Positions 50,901 through 60,175 of a stretch of 64,000 bases of DNA are shown here, piece by piece. Position numbers and translations under genes: made by a program. Numbering within the stretch: position 1 is the stretch's first letter; each line of letters starts with the position of its first letter. Below the pieces are notes generated by a model. It ran no database searches. It had not been told where the DNA came from and saw only the letters and a program-made list of their open reading frames with translations. This stretch comes from JAJPHW01 sp963799065 (lineage in GTDB: Bacteria > Acidobacteriota > Terriglobia > Terriglobales > Acidobacteriaceae). The stretch is from positions 372,001 to 436,000 of the forward strand of contig CAWCVJ010000003.1 in NCBI GenBank assembly GCA_963799065.1, given 5' to 3'.

Positions 50901-51473
50901 GTGAAACGTGATCCAGCGGCAATTGTAGCGGTAATAATCGTAGTCGGACTGATGCTCGCGTTCGGCGTGCATATGGCGCGCAAGAATAAAGGCGGAAGCG
51001 CCGTCACCCAACTCAAAGGCCAACTCGCGCCCGACTTCACTTTGCACACGCTCGACGGCAAAACCACAAAGCTCTCTGACTTTCGCGGCAAGGCTGTGCT
51101 GCTGAATTTCTGGGCGACTTGGTGCGAGCCCTGCAAAATTGAAATGCCCTGGTTCGTCGAACTGCAACAGCAGTACGGCCCCCAGGGATTGCAAATCGTC
51201 GGCGTCGCAATGGATGACGCCGATCCCCAGGACATCGCAAAGTTTACCCAGAACATGCACGTGGACTATCCCATTCTGATTGGCAAGGACGCAGAGCGCG
51301 AGAAGATCGCCGACGCCTATGGCGGCGTACAGTTCCTCCCAGAAACCCTCTACCTCGACCGCGACGGTCATGTCCTGGACAAGAACTTTGGCCTAAAAGG
51401 CCGCGGCGAGATTGAAGATAATGTGAAGAAGGCGCTGGCCGCTGCTTCTTCGCCAACCGCACAAGGGCAGTGA
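50901..51473 (+). CDS. Membrane-anchored TlpA/ResA-type thioredoxin
   Basis: 190 residues. N-terminal TM anchor (AAIVAVIIVVGLMLAFGVHM), then a thioredoxin fold with the active site FWATWCEPCKIEMPWF (C75, C78), LVELxQ-type helix, and GVQFLPETLYLDRDGHVLDK with the cis-Pro. GTG 50901 has GGGGAG upstream. It would pass electrons from CcdA to cytochrome c apoproteins. 13 nt after ccdA. Confidence 0.92.
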   Translation: MKRDPAAIVAVIIVVGLMLAFGVHMARKNKGGSAVTQLKGQLAPDFTLHTLDGKTTKLSDFRGKAVLLNFWATWCEPCKIEMPWFVELQQQYGPQGLQIVGVAMDDADPQDIAKFTQNMHVDYPILIGKDAEREKIADAYGGVQFLPETLYLDRDGHVLDKNFGLKGRGEIEDNVKKALAAASSPTAQGQ

Positions 51474-51479
51474 GGTCTC

Positions 51480-52031
51480 ATGAACATTTGGATCAGACAC
51501 TTCGCTTTGGAAGTTGGGCTGGCGGTGCTGGCGCTGGCGGCGTCGGCGCAGGACATGCCGGGGACGAAGGTTCCTTCGGTGACGTTCCAGCCTCCTCCCA
51601 TCGCCACCATCGTGCGCGGACAAGAAGGCGCCATCAACTTGCAGTTCCGGATTGGCTCGGGCTTTCACATTAACTCGAACACGCCGACCGAGGAGTACCT
51701 GATCCCGACCTCGCTAAAGCTGGATGTGCCCACGGATTTAGTGGTGGGCCGAATCGCTTATCCCGCAGGCGAAGAAACAAGCTTCGCCTTCGCCCCAGAC
51801 GAAAAGCTAAGCGTTTACAGCGGCGACTTTGAGTTAACCGTCAAAGTGCGAGCCCTCTCGACGGTTGTCCCCGGCAAATACGAATTTCGCGGCGATCTGA
51901 AATATCAAGCCTGCGATAACGCAGCCTGCTATCCCCCGAAACAGACGAGGGTGAACTTCGAAGTAAAGGTAGTAAAAGCCCCAGCCGCAAAGAAAGCCAA
52001 TCCAGGTCAGAGCCCCCACGTGCATACCTAG
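51480..52031 (+). CDS. DsbD N-terminal (alpha) domain protein
   Basis: 183 residues. Signal peptide (about 1-22) then an Ig-fold domain with KYQACDNAACYPPKQTRVNF; the two cysteines match the C103/C109 pair of nDsbD. The other parts of DsbD (beta = CcdA, gamma = TlpA-like) are separate genes just upstream, so the complex is split. ATG 51480 has GAGG upstream. Ends 8 nt before the convergent ligase gene stop. Confidence 0.88.
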   Translation: MNIWIRHFALEVGLAVLALAASAQDMPGTKVPSVTFQPPPIATIVRGQEGAINLQFRIGSGFHINSNTPTEEYLIPTSLKLDVPTDLVVGRIAYPAGEETSFAFAPDEKLSVYSGDFELTVKVRALSTVVPGKYEFRGDLKYQACDNAACYPPKQTRVNFEVKVVKAPAAKKANPGQSPHVHT

Positions 52032-52039
52032 CGGCTAGA

Positions 52040-54556
52040 TCAAAGCGCAGCGACGCGATCCCGCAATTCTCTTGCAATGGCCTCTGGGTCCATATCCGGC
52101 GCAAAGGCCACAGCCTCGCCTACTCTGACCGTGATCTGCCCCGGCAACGCATACTTCTTCCCAGCTTGCTTACGCTCGAACAGGCCGTCTATCCGCATCG
52201 GCACGACAGGCAGCCGCAGATTGTTCACGAGCAGCCCCACGCCGGAACGGAAGGGCAGCAGACTCCCGTCTTCCGTGTGCCGCCCTTCGGGAAAAACTAA
52301 GACGCTGTAGCCGCGGTCGACCGACTCTCCCGCATAGTGAAACGCCGCCCGAAATCCCGACTCGCGCGGCAGCGGAAACAAGTTGAGCAGCGACACTCCG
52401 AGCCCCCATTTGACTTGATCGAATATGCGCAAGGGAAAAGCGCGCTGCCGCGGCGGCGTCCGCAAGATTTCCAGCGCCTCGCCGCGAGTCGCAATGGCAA
52501 GCCGATTCCCCAAACGCGCGGGCAGCGCAGCGATGATGAAGCCAATATCGACGTCATCAATGTGATTGCATACAACCAGCACCGGGCCCTGCACCGAACG
52601 CAACCGCTCCCGGCCGATGATGCGCGGCCATGCCAGCACACGCACTGCCGGATGCAGCGAAAGATACTGCGCAAAGATGCGAATCCAGGTGACCGGCCAG
52701 CGTTGCACCCACTCTGGATAATGATAAAACGCAGCCTCGGACGACTTGCCGCGCAAAAGCGTCTCCAGATCGCCGACCGTTCTCGCCGCAGAAAAGCTGA
52801 CTTCGTTAATCTCCGTTTGATAACGATCCTCAAGAGCGCTCAGAAGCGCTACACGATCCATCGAGCTAAGATTCAGATCGCCATCCAGCTCAGCTCCCGC
52901 CCTCGGGTTCGAATTCGTAAGCCGTGCGATAAGTTCGCGCAAGTCGGACCTTGGCACCTCACCCGGGACCGAACCCTCCGTCCGCGCTCGACGCACCGCT
53001 TCAGCGATAACATTCCGCCTCGGTTTCAAAGTCGAGGTCAAGGGAAATTGCGGCTCCGGCCAAAGGTAAAAATCGTTAATACGTTGATACTCCGCAAGTC
53101 CGAGATTCGCGCGCCGAATCGCCTCCGCCGCATCCGCATTTTCCTGCACGATTAATACCGCGCAGGGTTCGGCATTTCCCTTGTCGGGCAGCGAAATGAC
53201 CACGCTATCTTCGATCTCTGGCTGAAGCCGCAGCGCCGCCTCCAAGTCTTGCGGATAGATCTTCATCCCGGCCGCGGTAACGATGACCTCTTTCTTCCGG
53301 CCCTTAAAGTAAAGATTGCCGCTGGCATCGGTCTCCCCGAGATCTCCGGTGCGGAACCAGCCGTCGTTGCCCGACATTGGCTGCGCCGCATCGCCATTCC
53401 AATAAGACGAAGCCACGCCACCGCCGCGCACCATAATTTCGCCGTCGTCGGCGAGGCGAATCTCGCGTCCCGGAAGCACGCGGCCGATGGAGCCTTTGCC
53501 GATACGAAATGGATGGTTGACGCTGATCAGAGAAGTGGTCTCTGTCATTCCGTAGCCTTGAATCACTGCATATCCCAGCCGCCGCCAGAATTCTTCAGTC
53601 TCTGAGTCGAGCGCCGCCCCGCCGGAGATGAACGCCCAGAACTTCCATCCCAAGCGATGATGGAGGCTGCGAAAGATCCACCAACGCGCTAGAAAGTGCT
53701 CCTTCGCCGCGGACAAAAATCGATCCCGAAATCGTTGCAGTTCGCCGCTTTCCTCTAAATCGTTCTCAATCTTCTCCTTCAGTGAATCGATCACGCGCGG
53801 AACGGAAACCAGCACCGAAACCCGTTCGCGGCGAATGCTTCGAATAATGTCGCCGGGCTTCAGCGAATCTTGAAAAATTACCGTCCCCCCCATGAGTTGC
53901 GGCACAAAAATCCCCAGAAATTGCCCAAACACATGACTGAGCGGCAACAGATTAAGAAATCGAATAGGATGAAACGCCCTCTCATATTTCAAATAGCGCG
54001 CAATTTCCGTCTCCAACGGGGCCAAATTGCTCAAGACGTTTCCATGAGAAATCACGACGCCCTTAGGGTCAAAGGTTGCTCCCGAGGTGAATACCATTTC
54101 CAGCGGATCGGAGGCCCCTAGCTCCCTCGCGGAGTAAATCGCGGGCGAGTGGAACTGCAAAATCTCCGTTAGGGAATCCAAAGTAACCGAGGCCAAATCC
54201 GCCACGGCTCCGGCATGGGCCCGCGAAGCCACAATCAGCTTTCCGCCAACTTGCTGAAATATGCGCCGTGCAAAATCATCCGTCGCAACGTCGTCGATCG
54301 GGACCACAACCACGCCGCACAGTGCCGCGCCCAGAAAAGCGGCCACCCATTCTGCGCAATTTCGTCCCCACAGCAGAATGCGGTCGCCTTTACCCACGCC
54401 TCGCCCGTCCAGCTCCCGCGCGAAGCGAAACGCGCCCTCCGCAACCTGCGGATACGTCCAACGCTCGGTCCGATACCCGGCAGCCTGCACATAGGCAATC
54501 TCCCGCCCACGACTGAGAAACCCATGTACATAGTCCGCTAAGCTGCGCGGCTGCAT
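52040..54556 (-). CDS. AMP-dependent ligase / ACP / acyltransferase fusion
   Basis: 838 residues, three domains. (1) Acyl-CoA/acyl-ACP synthetase (about 1-500): P-loop-like FTSGATFDPKG, GYGMTETTSLISV, WFRTGDLGE and the final lysine region PLTSTLKPRRN. (2) An ACP-like domain (about 515-590) with DLNLSSMDRVALLSALEDRY, where the second Ser aligns with the phosphopantetheine Ser. (3) A PlsC-type 1-acylglycerol-3-phosphate acyltransferase (about 600-838) with HIDDVD (Hx4D) and FPEGR. It could activate a fatty acid, hold it on the ACP and transfer it to a lysophospholipid. Related to Aas by parts but domain order differs. ATG 54556. Confidence 0.88.
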   Translation of the reverse strand: MQPRSLADYVHGFLSRGREIAYVQAAGYRTERWTYPQVAEGAFRFARELDGRGVGKGDRILLWGRNCAEWVAAFLGAALCGVVVVPIDDVATDDFARRIFQQVGGKLIVASRAHAGAVADLASVTLDSLTEILQFHSPAIYSARELGASDPLEMVFTSGATFDPKGVVISHGNVLSNLAPLETEIARYLKYERAFHPIRFLNLLPLSHVFGQFLGIFVPQLMGGTVIFQDSLKPGDIIRSIRRERVSVLVSVPRVIDSLKEKIENDLEESGELQRFRDRFLSAAKEHFLARWWIFRSLHHRLGWKFWAFISGGAALDSETEEFWRRLGYAVIQGYGMTETTSLISVNHPFRIGKGSIGRVLPGREIRLADDGEIMVRGGGVASSYWNGDAAQPMSGNDGWFRTGDLGETDASGNLYFKGRKKEVIVTAAGMKIYPQDLEAALRLQPEIEDSVVISLPDKGNAEPCAVLIVQENADAAEAIRRANLGLAEYQRINDFYLWPEPQFPLTSTLKPRRNVIAEAVRRARTEGSVPGEVPRSDLRELIARLTNSNPRAGAELDGDLNLSSMDRVALLSALEDRYQTEINEVSFSAARTVGDLETLLRGKSSEAAFYHYPEWVQRWPVTWIRIFAQYLSLHPAVRVLAWPRIIGRERLRSVQGPVLVVCNHIDDVDIGFIIAALPARLGNRLAIATRGEALEILRTPPRQRAFPLRIFDQVKWGLGVSLLNLFPLPRESGFRAAFHYAGESVDRGYSVLVFPEGRHTEDGSLLPFRSGVGLLVNNLRLPVVPMRIDGLFERKQAGKKYALPGQITVRVGEAVAFAPDMDPEAIARELRDRVAAL

Positions 54557-54703
54557 GAATCGAGGTTAGCGCATTTCCCGCAAGCGCCTTGTCCCCCTCC
54601 TGCGCTCCCCCTCAAACCTTTCGTTTGTCACCTTAGTAACAATGCGAATTGTGGTAACCAGCCGTAGAATGACCTTGGTTCGGGCGAATTCCCGGCAGCA
54701 GTG

Positions 54704-54738
54704 GGCCAACTGGCCATTCTGAGGCTGGGCCAGTGGCC
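54704..54738. repeat. Pair of GGCCA-N(1-2)-TGGCC palindromes
   Basis: GGCCAACTGGCC (54704-54715) and GGCCAGTGGCC (54728-54738) lie about 24 bp apart, 70-100 bp upstream of the TPR gene start. They may be a double operator or chance GC-rich sequence. The rest of 54557-54807 shows no gene. Confidence 0.35.
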
Positions 54739-54807
54739 GTATCGCTTTTGACCGTGCACCCGAACCAGACAGAGAACAGAGACAAGCTAGGCTGGAGTTC
54801 GTATCCT

Positions 54808-57800
54808 ATGGCTTTCGGTTTCGGCTTCAACAAAGAAAAGGTACTCGCCGCAGCGGAGAAGTTTGTCCAACAGGGCAAGCTCCAGAACGCCATCGCCGAG
54901 TACGAAAAAGTCCTCAAAGCCGACCCCAAAGACCTCACCGTCAACAACACGGTCGGCGACCTCTACTCGCGCCTCGGCGATAACGATAAAGCGGTGGAAT
55001 GCTTCAAGACCGTTGGCGATGCTTATGCCGCTCAGGGCTTCACGGTCAAAGCCATCGCCATGTACAAGAAGCTCACCAAAAGCAAGCCTTCACTCGAAAA
55101 CACTCTACGCCTGGCCGAACTCTACACCCAGCAAGGACTGTTCAACGATTCGCGCGCCCAATACTTGCAGGTCGCGGAAGAATTTCTGCGCTCCGGCGAA
55201 CTGGAACAGGCGGTGCGCATTTTCCAGAAGACCCTCGAGATGGATCCCGAGAACGTCGCCATGCGCACCAAGCTGGCCGAAGTCTATGTCCGCTTGGGAA
55301 AGAAAGATGAAGCGCGGCAATTGTATGCCCAGGCCGCTGAAAGTTTGCGCAACCGAGGACAGGTCGCCGCTGCCGAAGACATTCTGCAAAAGCTGGCCGC
55401 GCTCGATCCCAACGACGCCTCGGTGCTCATCTTACGCGGAAGGAACGCTCTCGAAGCCGGCGATCTCTCCACCGCCGCCCAGCTCCTGGAAAAAGTCTCG
55501 GACTTGCCCTCCCGTCCCGAAGCCCAGCAAGGGTTGCTCCAGGCATATCTCGGACTCGGTCGCTTGCACGATGCAGGAAATATCGCGACCCAACTGTTCA
55601 CTGGGCAGAACGATGTCAGCGCTCTGGTTCGCTACATCGACGCGCTGATCGCGGCCGGAGAGCACGAAGACGCCCTCCGCATTTACGAAACCTATTTCGA
55701 TAGTCTGCTCGCGGCCGACGCGGCCGGTGTGCAACAAAACTTGCACGCCATTATAGGACACGTCAGCGAAAGTCCTGCCGATCTGGAGAGCATCCTCGAC
55801 CTGCTGAAAAAGGCTGGCGATAACAGTCATACCGCCGAAATTCTGGAACTGCTGGGGCACGCCTGTGTTCACTCCGGCGATCTCGAGAAGGCGCGCGACT
55901 ATTATCTCGAACTGACCACGCTCGAGCCCCAGAACCCGGTCCATACGCAGAACTACGAACAGGTTCTGGCACGCCTCCGCGGCGGCCCGGCGGCCCACAC
56001 CATCACAGTCGAGGAAGGCGCCGTTCTCATCGAGGAACTGGAAGCCACTTCACCCTCCCTCGATCAGCATTATTCGGCGGAAGTTTCCCGCGCCATTCGA
56101 GCCGCGCTTACCGACGCCGACCTTTTCCTCTCCTACAACATGCCCGACAAAGCGTTGGGTCCATTGTTGGAAGTGCTGCCCCAAGCGCCCCGCGATCTGC
56201 GATTGAATCAACGGCTGGCCGCCTTGCATACCCGCTCCGAAAGATTCGCCGAGGCGGGCGTCTGTTGCCGCACCCTGGAAAGTCTCTATTACGACGCCGG
56301 CTTCGCTGAAAACGCTTCGCGCTACGCGGAACTCGCCCAGAAATACGAAGAGCGAGCCGACTTCGGAGGCATGAGTCTGTCCGAGGCAACCGACGATGAG
56401 CCGGTTTCCGACAGCATCGAAGCCTCCGCGCCGGAGTCGCTGGCTGACGAATCCGAATTTCCCGACGAAGTCAGCGTCGAAATCGTCGACGAAGATTCCG
56501 TCGAAACCCCACACCTATCTCCACCAGAAGAATCGCAGGACGCCGAGTTTTCCGTCTCCGCACCCGAACCCACCCAGGACGAGCCGGAGCAGGATGCCGC
56601 CGCAACGGAAGAGTTCACCGTGGACGCGTTCAGCGAAACTGCGCAGGAAGAAATCGACCTCTCCGAAGAGTGGGATGGGACGTCCTCAGAATCCGAAGAG
56701 CCTGTCGCTGCCGAAGCTGCCGCGCAAACTCCGGACGCTGAAACTCTCGAGCCGGTTGCCCAGTCTGCCGGCGTCGATCAACTTGCCGTCGCAGAAACCG
56801 TCGAAGAAATTCGCTTCTACTTGCAGCAGTCCATGCACGAGGAAGCGCATGCTGCGCTCGCCAAGCTCGAAGAACTGGGCGCGGGCGCGAGCCTACTGGC
56901 CGAGTTGAGAACGGAAGTCGAGGCTGCCACCAGTTCTCCAGCGCAACCGGAAGCCGCTGCGCCGCTGGTCGATGACTCCAGCCCGGAGGCGGTCGCCGAC
57001 GAAACCACCCTCGCAGACTCCGCGATTACAGAATTGGAAGTTACCGCCACGGCCCCTGCCGAAGAACTGGCGGAATTCGAAGCCGCACCTGAAATCACCG
57101 CCGAAGTTGAGCCCGAAGCAGCCAATCCGGAGCCCGCCGAAACGCTGGTCGCTCAGCCCGAAGAGGCGGCGCAAGTGTCCCCGCCGTCAATCGCAGCTCA
57201 TGCTGCCGTACCGACCCCGTCCGCTCTCGAGATCGCGCCCCCAGCCGCTCCGGCCATTGCCCCAGTGGCAGCCCAATCAAATCCAGTTCCCGTTGCCGCC
57301 AGCCCCGCATCTCCCGCCGTTGTGCACGCAGAGCCAGCTTCTCCCGGAGTGCTCCAGGAAATCACCCACGAGATTGAATCCTCGCTCGGCAGCGATTTCA
57401 TGGCCGATGCCCCGTTTCAGCAGGCGGAGCCTGCTCCAACTCCCGCGCCCGCAATCCCTGCGCCCGATCCCACTCCGCTCAAGACCGGAGCCCTGGGTGA
57501 GTTCGTAGCCGATCTCGAAGCATCTCTGGGCGACGAATTTCTTCCCGAAGCGCCCGCAACTCACCCCTCCATCGCGGCGACTGTGGCCCCGCCCACACTC
57601 GCTCCTGTCGTTCCCGCAACCACTCAGATTCCAGCCGCCATGGCCGCCGCCGCACCGTCGTCCTCGACCATCGCTCCGGCGCAGCCGCCCGTGACCCTTT
57701 CTCCTTCGCCCAGCGTCTCCAAGGGTTTTGACGCCGGCAGCGCAGGCGTCGATCTCTCCGACATGTTCGGCGAACTTAGGCACGAACTCGAAGAAGGTGG

Positions 57801-58194
57801 CTCCTCCGACGATAACGATCCCGAAACCCATTACAACCTCGGCGTGGCTTTCCGCGAGATGGGATTGCTCGACGAAGCCATCGGGGAACTCCAAAAAGTC
57901 TGTCAGGCGGTCGAACACGGCCATCCCTTTCCTCAACTGATGCAAACCTATACCTGGCTCGCGCAATGTTTCCTCGATAAGGGATTGCCTGAGGCCGCAA
58001 TTCGCTGGTTCGAGCAAGCCCTCCAAATTCCCGGACTCGATGGCGAAACCCGCACCGCCTTGCATTACGAACTCGCGTCCGCCTACGAGGGCGCCGGAAA
58101 CAAGAGCCAGGCTCTCGAGCATTTCCTCATCACCTATAGTGGCAATATCGATCATCGCGATACTTCCGAGCGCATACAGGCCCTCCGGTCGTAG
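54808..58194 (+). CDS. Large TPR protein with a long disordered central region
   Basis: About 1128 residues from ATG 54808 (GGAG about 10 nt upstream; an earlier GTG at 54733 is less likely). The N-terminal 530 residues are TPRs (GKLQNAIAEYEKVLKADPKD, DNDKAVECFKTVGDAYAAQG and others). A Glu/Ala/Pro-rich disordered stretch follows (about 550-980) with the motif SSLGSDFM / ASLGDEFLPEA repeated. A short conserved element LSDMFGELRHELEE precedes C-terminal TPRs (THYNLGVAFREMGLLDEAIG, RWFEQALQIPGLDGETRTAL). Similar C-termini are found near type IV pilus genes in other phyla; no pilus gene is here. Function unknown, likely scaffold. Confidence 0.85.
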   Translation: MAFGFGFNKEKVLAAAEKFVQQGKLQNAIAEYEKVLKADPKDLTVNNTVGDLYSRLGDNDKAVECFKTVGDAYAAQGFTVKAIAMYKKLTKSKPSLENTLRLAELYTQQGLFNDSRAQYLQVAEEFLRSGELEQAVRIFQKTLEMDPENVAMRTKLAEVYVRLGKKDEARQLYAQAAESLRNRGQVAAAEDILQKLAALDPNDASVLILRGRNALEAGDLSTAAQLLEKVSDLPSRPEAQQGLLQAYLGLGRLHDAGNIATQLFTGQNDVSALVRYIDALIAAGEHEDALRIYETYFDSLLAADAAGVQQNLHAIIGHVSESPADLESILDLLKKAGDNSHTAEILELLGHACVHSGDLEKARDYYLELTTLEPQNPVHTQNYEQVLARLRGGPAAHTITVEEGAVLIEELEATSPSLDQHYSAEVSRAIRAALTDADLFLSYNMPDKALGPLLEVLPQAPRDLRLNQRLAALHTRSERFAEAGVCCRTLESLYYDAGFAENASRYAELAQKYEERADFGGMSLSEATDDEPVSDSIEASAPESLADESEFPDEVSVEIVDEDSVETPHLSPPEESQDAEFSVSAPEPTQDEPEQDAAATEEFTVDAFSETAQEEIDLSEEWDGTSSESEEPVAAEAAAQTPDAETLEPVAQSAGVDQLAVAETVEEIRFYLQQSMHEEAHAALAKLEELGAGASLLAELRTEVEAATSSPAQPEAAAPLVDDSSPEAVADETTLADSAITELEVTATAPAEELAEFEAAPEITAEVEPEAANPEPAETLVAQPEEAAQVSPPSIAAHAAVPTPSALEIAPPAAPAIAPVAAQSNPVPVAASPASPAVVHAEPASPGVLQEITHEIESSLGSDFMADAPFQQAEPAPTPAPAIPAPDPTPLKTGALGEFVADLEASLGDEFLPEAPATHPSIAATVAPPTLAPVVPATTQIPAAMAAAAPSSSTIAPAQPPVTLSPSPSVSKGFDAGSAGVDLSDMFGELRHELEEGGSSDDNDPETHYNLGVAFREMGLLDEAIGELQKVCQAVEHGHPFPQLMQTYTWLAQCFLDKGLPEAAIRWFEQALQIPGLDGETRTALHYELASAYEGAGNKSQALEHFLITYSGNIDHRDTSERIQALRS

Positions 58195-58274
58195 AATGTC
58201 TCGATGAAGGTTCGAAAGATCGAGATCTCAGTCCGCCACTTCCGTTTCCCACTTCGCCATCGCGGAGGCGCGCT

Positions 58275-58604
58275 TTGATCCCCGATCCCGGTCTGCCCTC
58301 GTCCCTCGCCTCCAAATCGGATCCCGCTTCCTCCTCGACCGCTGCCCCGCAGGTTCATCCCGGTCGCGCCGAAATTTGGCTGCGCCGCCTCGCCATGCTG
58401 CTCTTTGTCTTCCTGTGCGCCGGAACCGGAGTTCTTCTACTCATCCTGCCCTGGACTCCCAATTGGTCTGAAAATCATTTGCTCTTGGGTCGTCCCGCTC
58501 TGCGGGACTTCATCGAAAATGCCTTTGTCCGCGGATTATGCAGCGGCTTGGGTGTGCTCGATATCTGGATCGGCTTCACCGAGGCGGCGCATTATCGCGA
58601 ATAA
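58275..58604 (+). CDS. Small membrane protein
   Basis: 109 residues. A Ser/Pro-rich N-terminus, a TM helix (AMLLFVFLCAGTGVLLLILP) and a second hydrophobic region (FVRGLCSGLGVLDIWIGF). TTG 58275 with GGAGG 6 nt upstream gives a good start. 81 nt after the TPR gene and 50 nt before the LOG gene, so possibly an operon. No known family. Confidence 0.6.
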   Translation: MIPDPGLPSSLASKSDPASSSTAAPQVHPGRAEIWLRRLAMLLFVFLCAGTGVLLLILPWTPNWSENHLLLGRPALRDFIENAFVRGLCSGLGVLDIWIGFTEAAHYRE

Positions 58605-58654
58605 CGCCGCATCCTCAATCTGAAATCATATGCGTCCAAAGAAAGAACATTCCT

Positions 58655-59536
58655 ATGAGTGAAACCATCATCACCCGCGCACCCCTCGCTTACGAAAATG
58701 AAAATTTCTTGAACAGTCCCGATGGCAGAATCCTGCGTGTCCTCGCAGAGTATTCTGAACCCCTGGCGCGATTCCGCCGCGAACAGATTCAGGATACCGT
58801 CGTATTTTTCGGTTCGGCCCGCTTCTGCGACGCTTCCGCTGCCAACTCCGCCCTCCAGGAAGTCGAACGCAACGATTCCGCGTGCAACGAAGCCGAGAGA
58901 ATCTCCCGCAAGAAAAAAGCCCTTGCCTCCGTCGACATGGCAAAGTACTACGAAGACGCCCGCCGGCTGGCCTTCCTCTTGAGCGAATGGTCGGTCCAGA
59001 TTCCTGCGCGTCGCCGTCGCTTCGTGGTCACCACCGGGGGCGGCCCCGGAATCATGGAAGCCGCCAATCGTGGCGCCAAAGAAGCCGGCGCCAAAACCAT
59101 CGGATTGAATATTCATCTGCCCTTCGAGCAGAATCCCAATCCCTACATCACACCCGCGCTTAATTTCGAGTTCCACTATTTCTTCATGCGCAAATTCTGG
59201 TTCGCCTATCTGGCCAAGGCGCTGGTGATCTTTCCCGGCGGGTTTGGCACCCTCGATGAATTCTTCGAGATCATGACCCTCGCCCAAACCGAAAAACTCG
59301 CCAAGAAAATCCTGGTCGTCATGTACGGCAGCGAATATTGGCACAGCGTCCTCAATTTCCAGGCCATGGTCGACGCCGGAACCATCGCCGCTGACGATAT
59401 CGACCTGTTCAAGATCGTCGACACCCCGGAGGCCGGCTTCGAGTACCTTCGCCAGGGCTTAACCCAACATCATCTCGGCTCCCAACCCCGGAGTAGGAGC
59501 GAGATCGTCCCCGAAATCGCCAAGACCAATCCCTAG
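58655..59536 (+). CDS. LOG-family protein (Rossmann-fold nucleotide-binding)
   Basis: 293 residues from ATG 58655. The signature is complete: VFFGSARFCD, VTTGGGPGIMEAANRGA, and FPGGFGTLDEFFE (PGGxGTxxE). LOG-family members include cytokinin riboside 5'-monophosphate phosphoribohydrolases, but many bacterial ones have other or unknown nucleotide substrates. The 130-residue N-terminal part before the fold is longer than in short LOG proteins. ThiE starts 11 nt after its stop. Confidence 0.9.
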   Translation: MSETIITRAPLAYENENFLNSPDGRILRVLAEYSEPLARFRREQIQDTVVFFGSARFCDASAANSALQEVERNDSACNEAERISRKKKALASVDMAKYYEDARRLAFLLSEWSVQIPARRRRFVVTTGGGPGIMEAANRGAKEAGAKTIGLNIHLPFEQNPNPYITPALNFEFHYFFMRKFWFAYLAKALVIFPGGFGTLDEFFEIMTLAQTEKLAKKILVVMYGSEYWHSVLNFQAMVDAGTIAADDIDLFKIVDTPEAGFEYLRQGLTQHHLGSQPRSRSEIVPEIAKTNP

Positions 59537-59547
59537 CGCGGACCGCA

Positions 59548-60171
59548 TTGCTGCTCTGCTACATCACCGACCGAACCCAGTTCCCCGGCCCGGAGATCCT
59601 TCGCCGGGAACTCCTTCTCCGCAAGATTGCTGAAGCGGCCTCCTGCGGCGTCGACTTCATTCAACTGCGCGAGAAAGATCTGTATCCCCGCGACTTGGAA
59701 CGTCTGGCTTGCCAAGCGCTTCATGTTGTCCGCAAGGCGGCAACCGCGACTCGCCTCCTGATCAATTCCCGCACCGATATCGCCCTGGCTTGTGGCCTCC
59801 ACGGAGTCCACCTTCGCTCCGACGATGTATCGGCCCACGTGGTTCGCCGTGCTTCGACAAACGCCCCCACTCCCGTGATCTCGGTCTCCTGTCACTCCCC
59901 GGAAGATGTGCGCCAGGCCGTCTCCATGCTCGCTGATTTCGCTGTGTTCGGGCCTGTTTTTGAAAAGCCCGGCGTGACCCATGCGGTGCTGACAGGCTTG
60001 CATGCCTTACGCTCAGCCTCCACCTTGGGTATTCCGGTCTGTGCCATCGGCGGCGTCACCCTCGCGAATGCCCCATCTTGCCGCGAGGCCGGTGCGGCGG
60101 GAGTCGCCAGCATCCGACTGTTTCAGGAAAACTCTGTCGCCGAGGTCGTGCGACGCCTCCACAACCCGTGA
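59548..60171 (+). CDS. thiE: Thiamine-phosphate synthase
   Basis: 207 residues, TIM barrel. ThiE joins HMP pyrophosphate and THZ phosphate to thiamine monophosphate, which ThiL (1879-2856) phosphorylates. Motifs: CYITDRTQFP, GVDFIQLREKDL, LLINSRTDIALACGLHGVHL, FGPVFEKPGV and CAIGGVTLANA. TTG 59548 is used; no good ribosome binding site. It sits behind the LOG gene, and 4 nt before the convergent merR stop. Confidence 0.93.
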   Translation: MLLCYITDRTQFPGPEILRRELLLRKIAEAASCGVDFIQLREKDLYPRDLERLACQALHVVRKAATATRLLINSRTDIALACGLHGVHLRSDDVSAHVVRRASTNAPTPVISVSCHSPEDVRQAVSMLADFAVFGPVFEKPGVTHAVLTGLHALRSASTLGIPVCAIGGVTLANAPSCREAGAAGVASIRLFQENSVAEVVRRLHNP

Positions 60172-60175
60172 CCTG

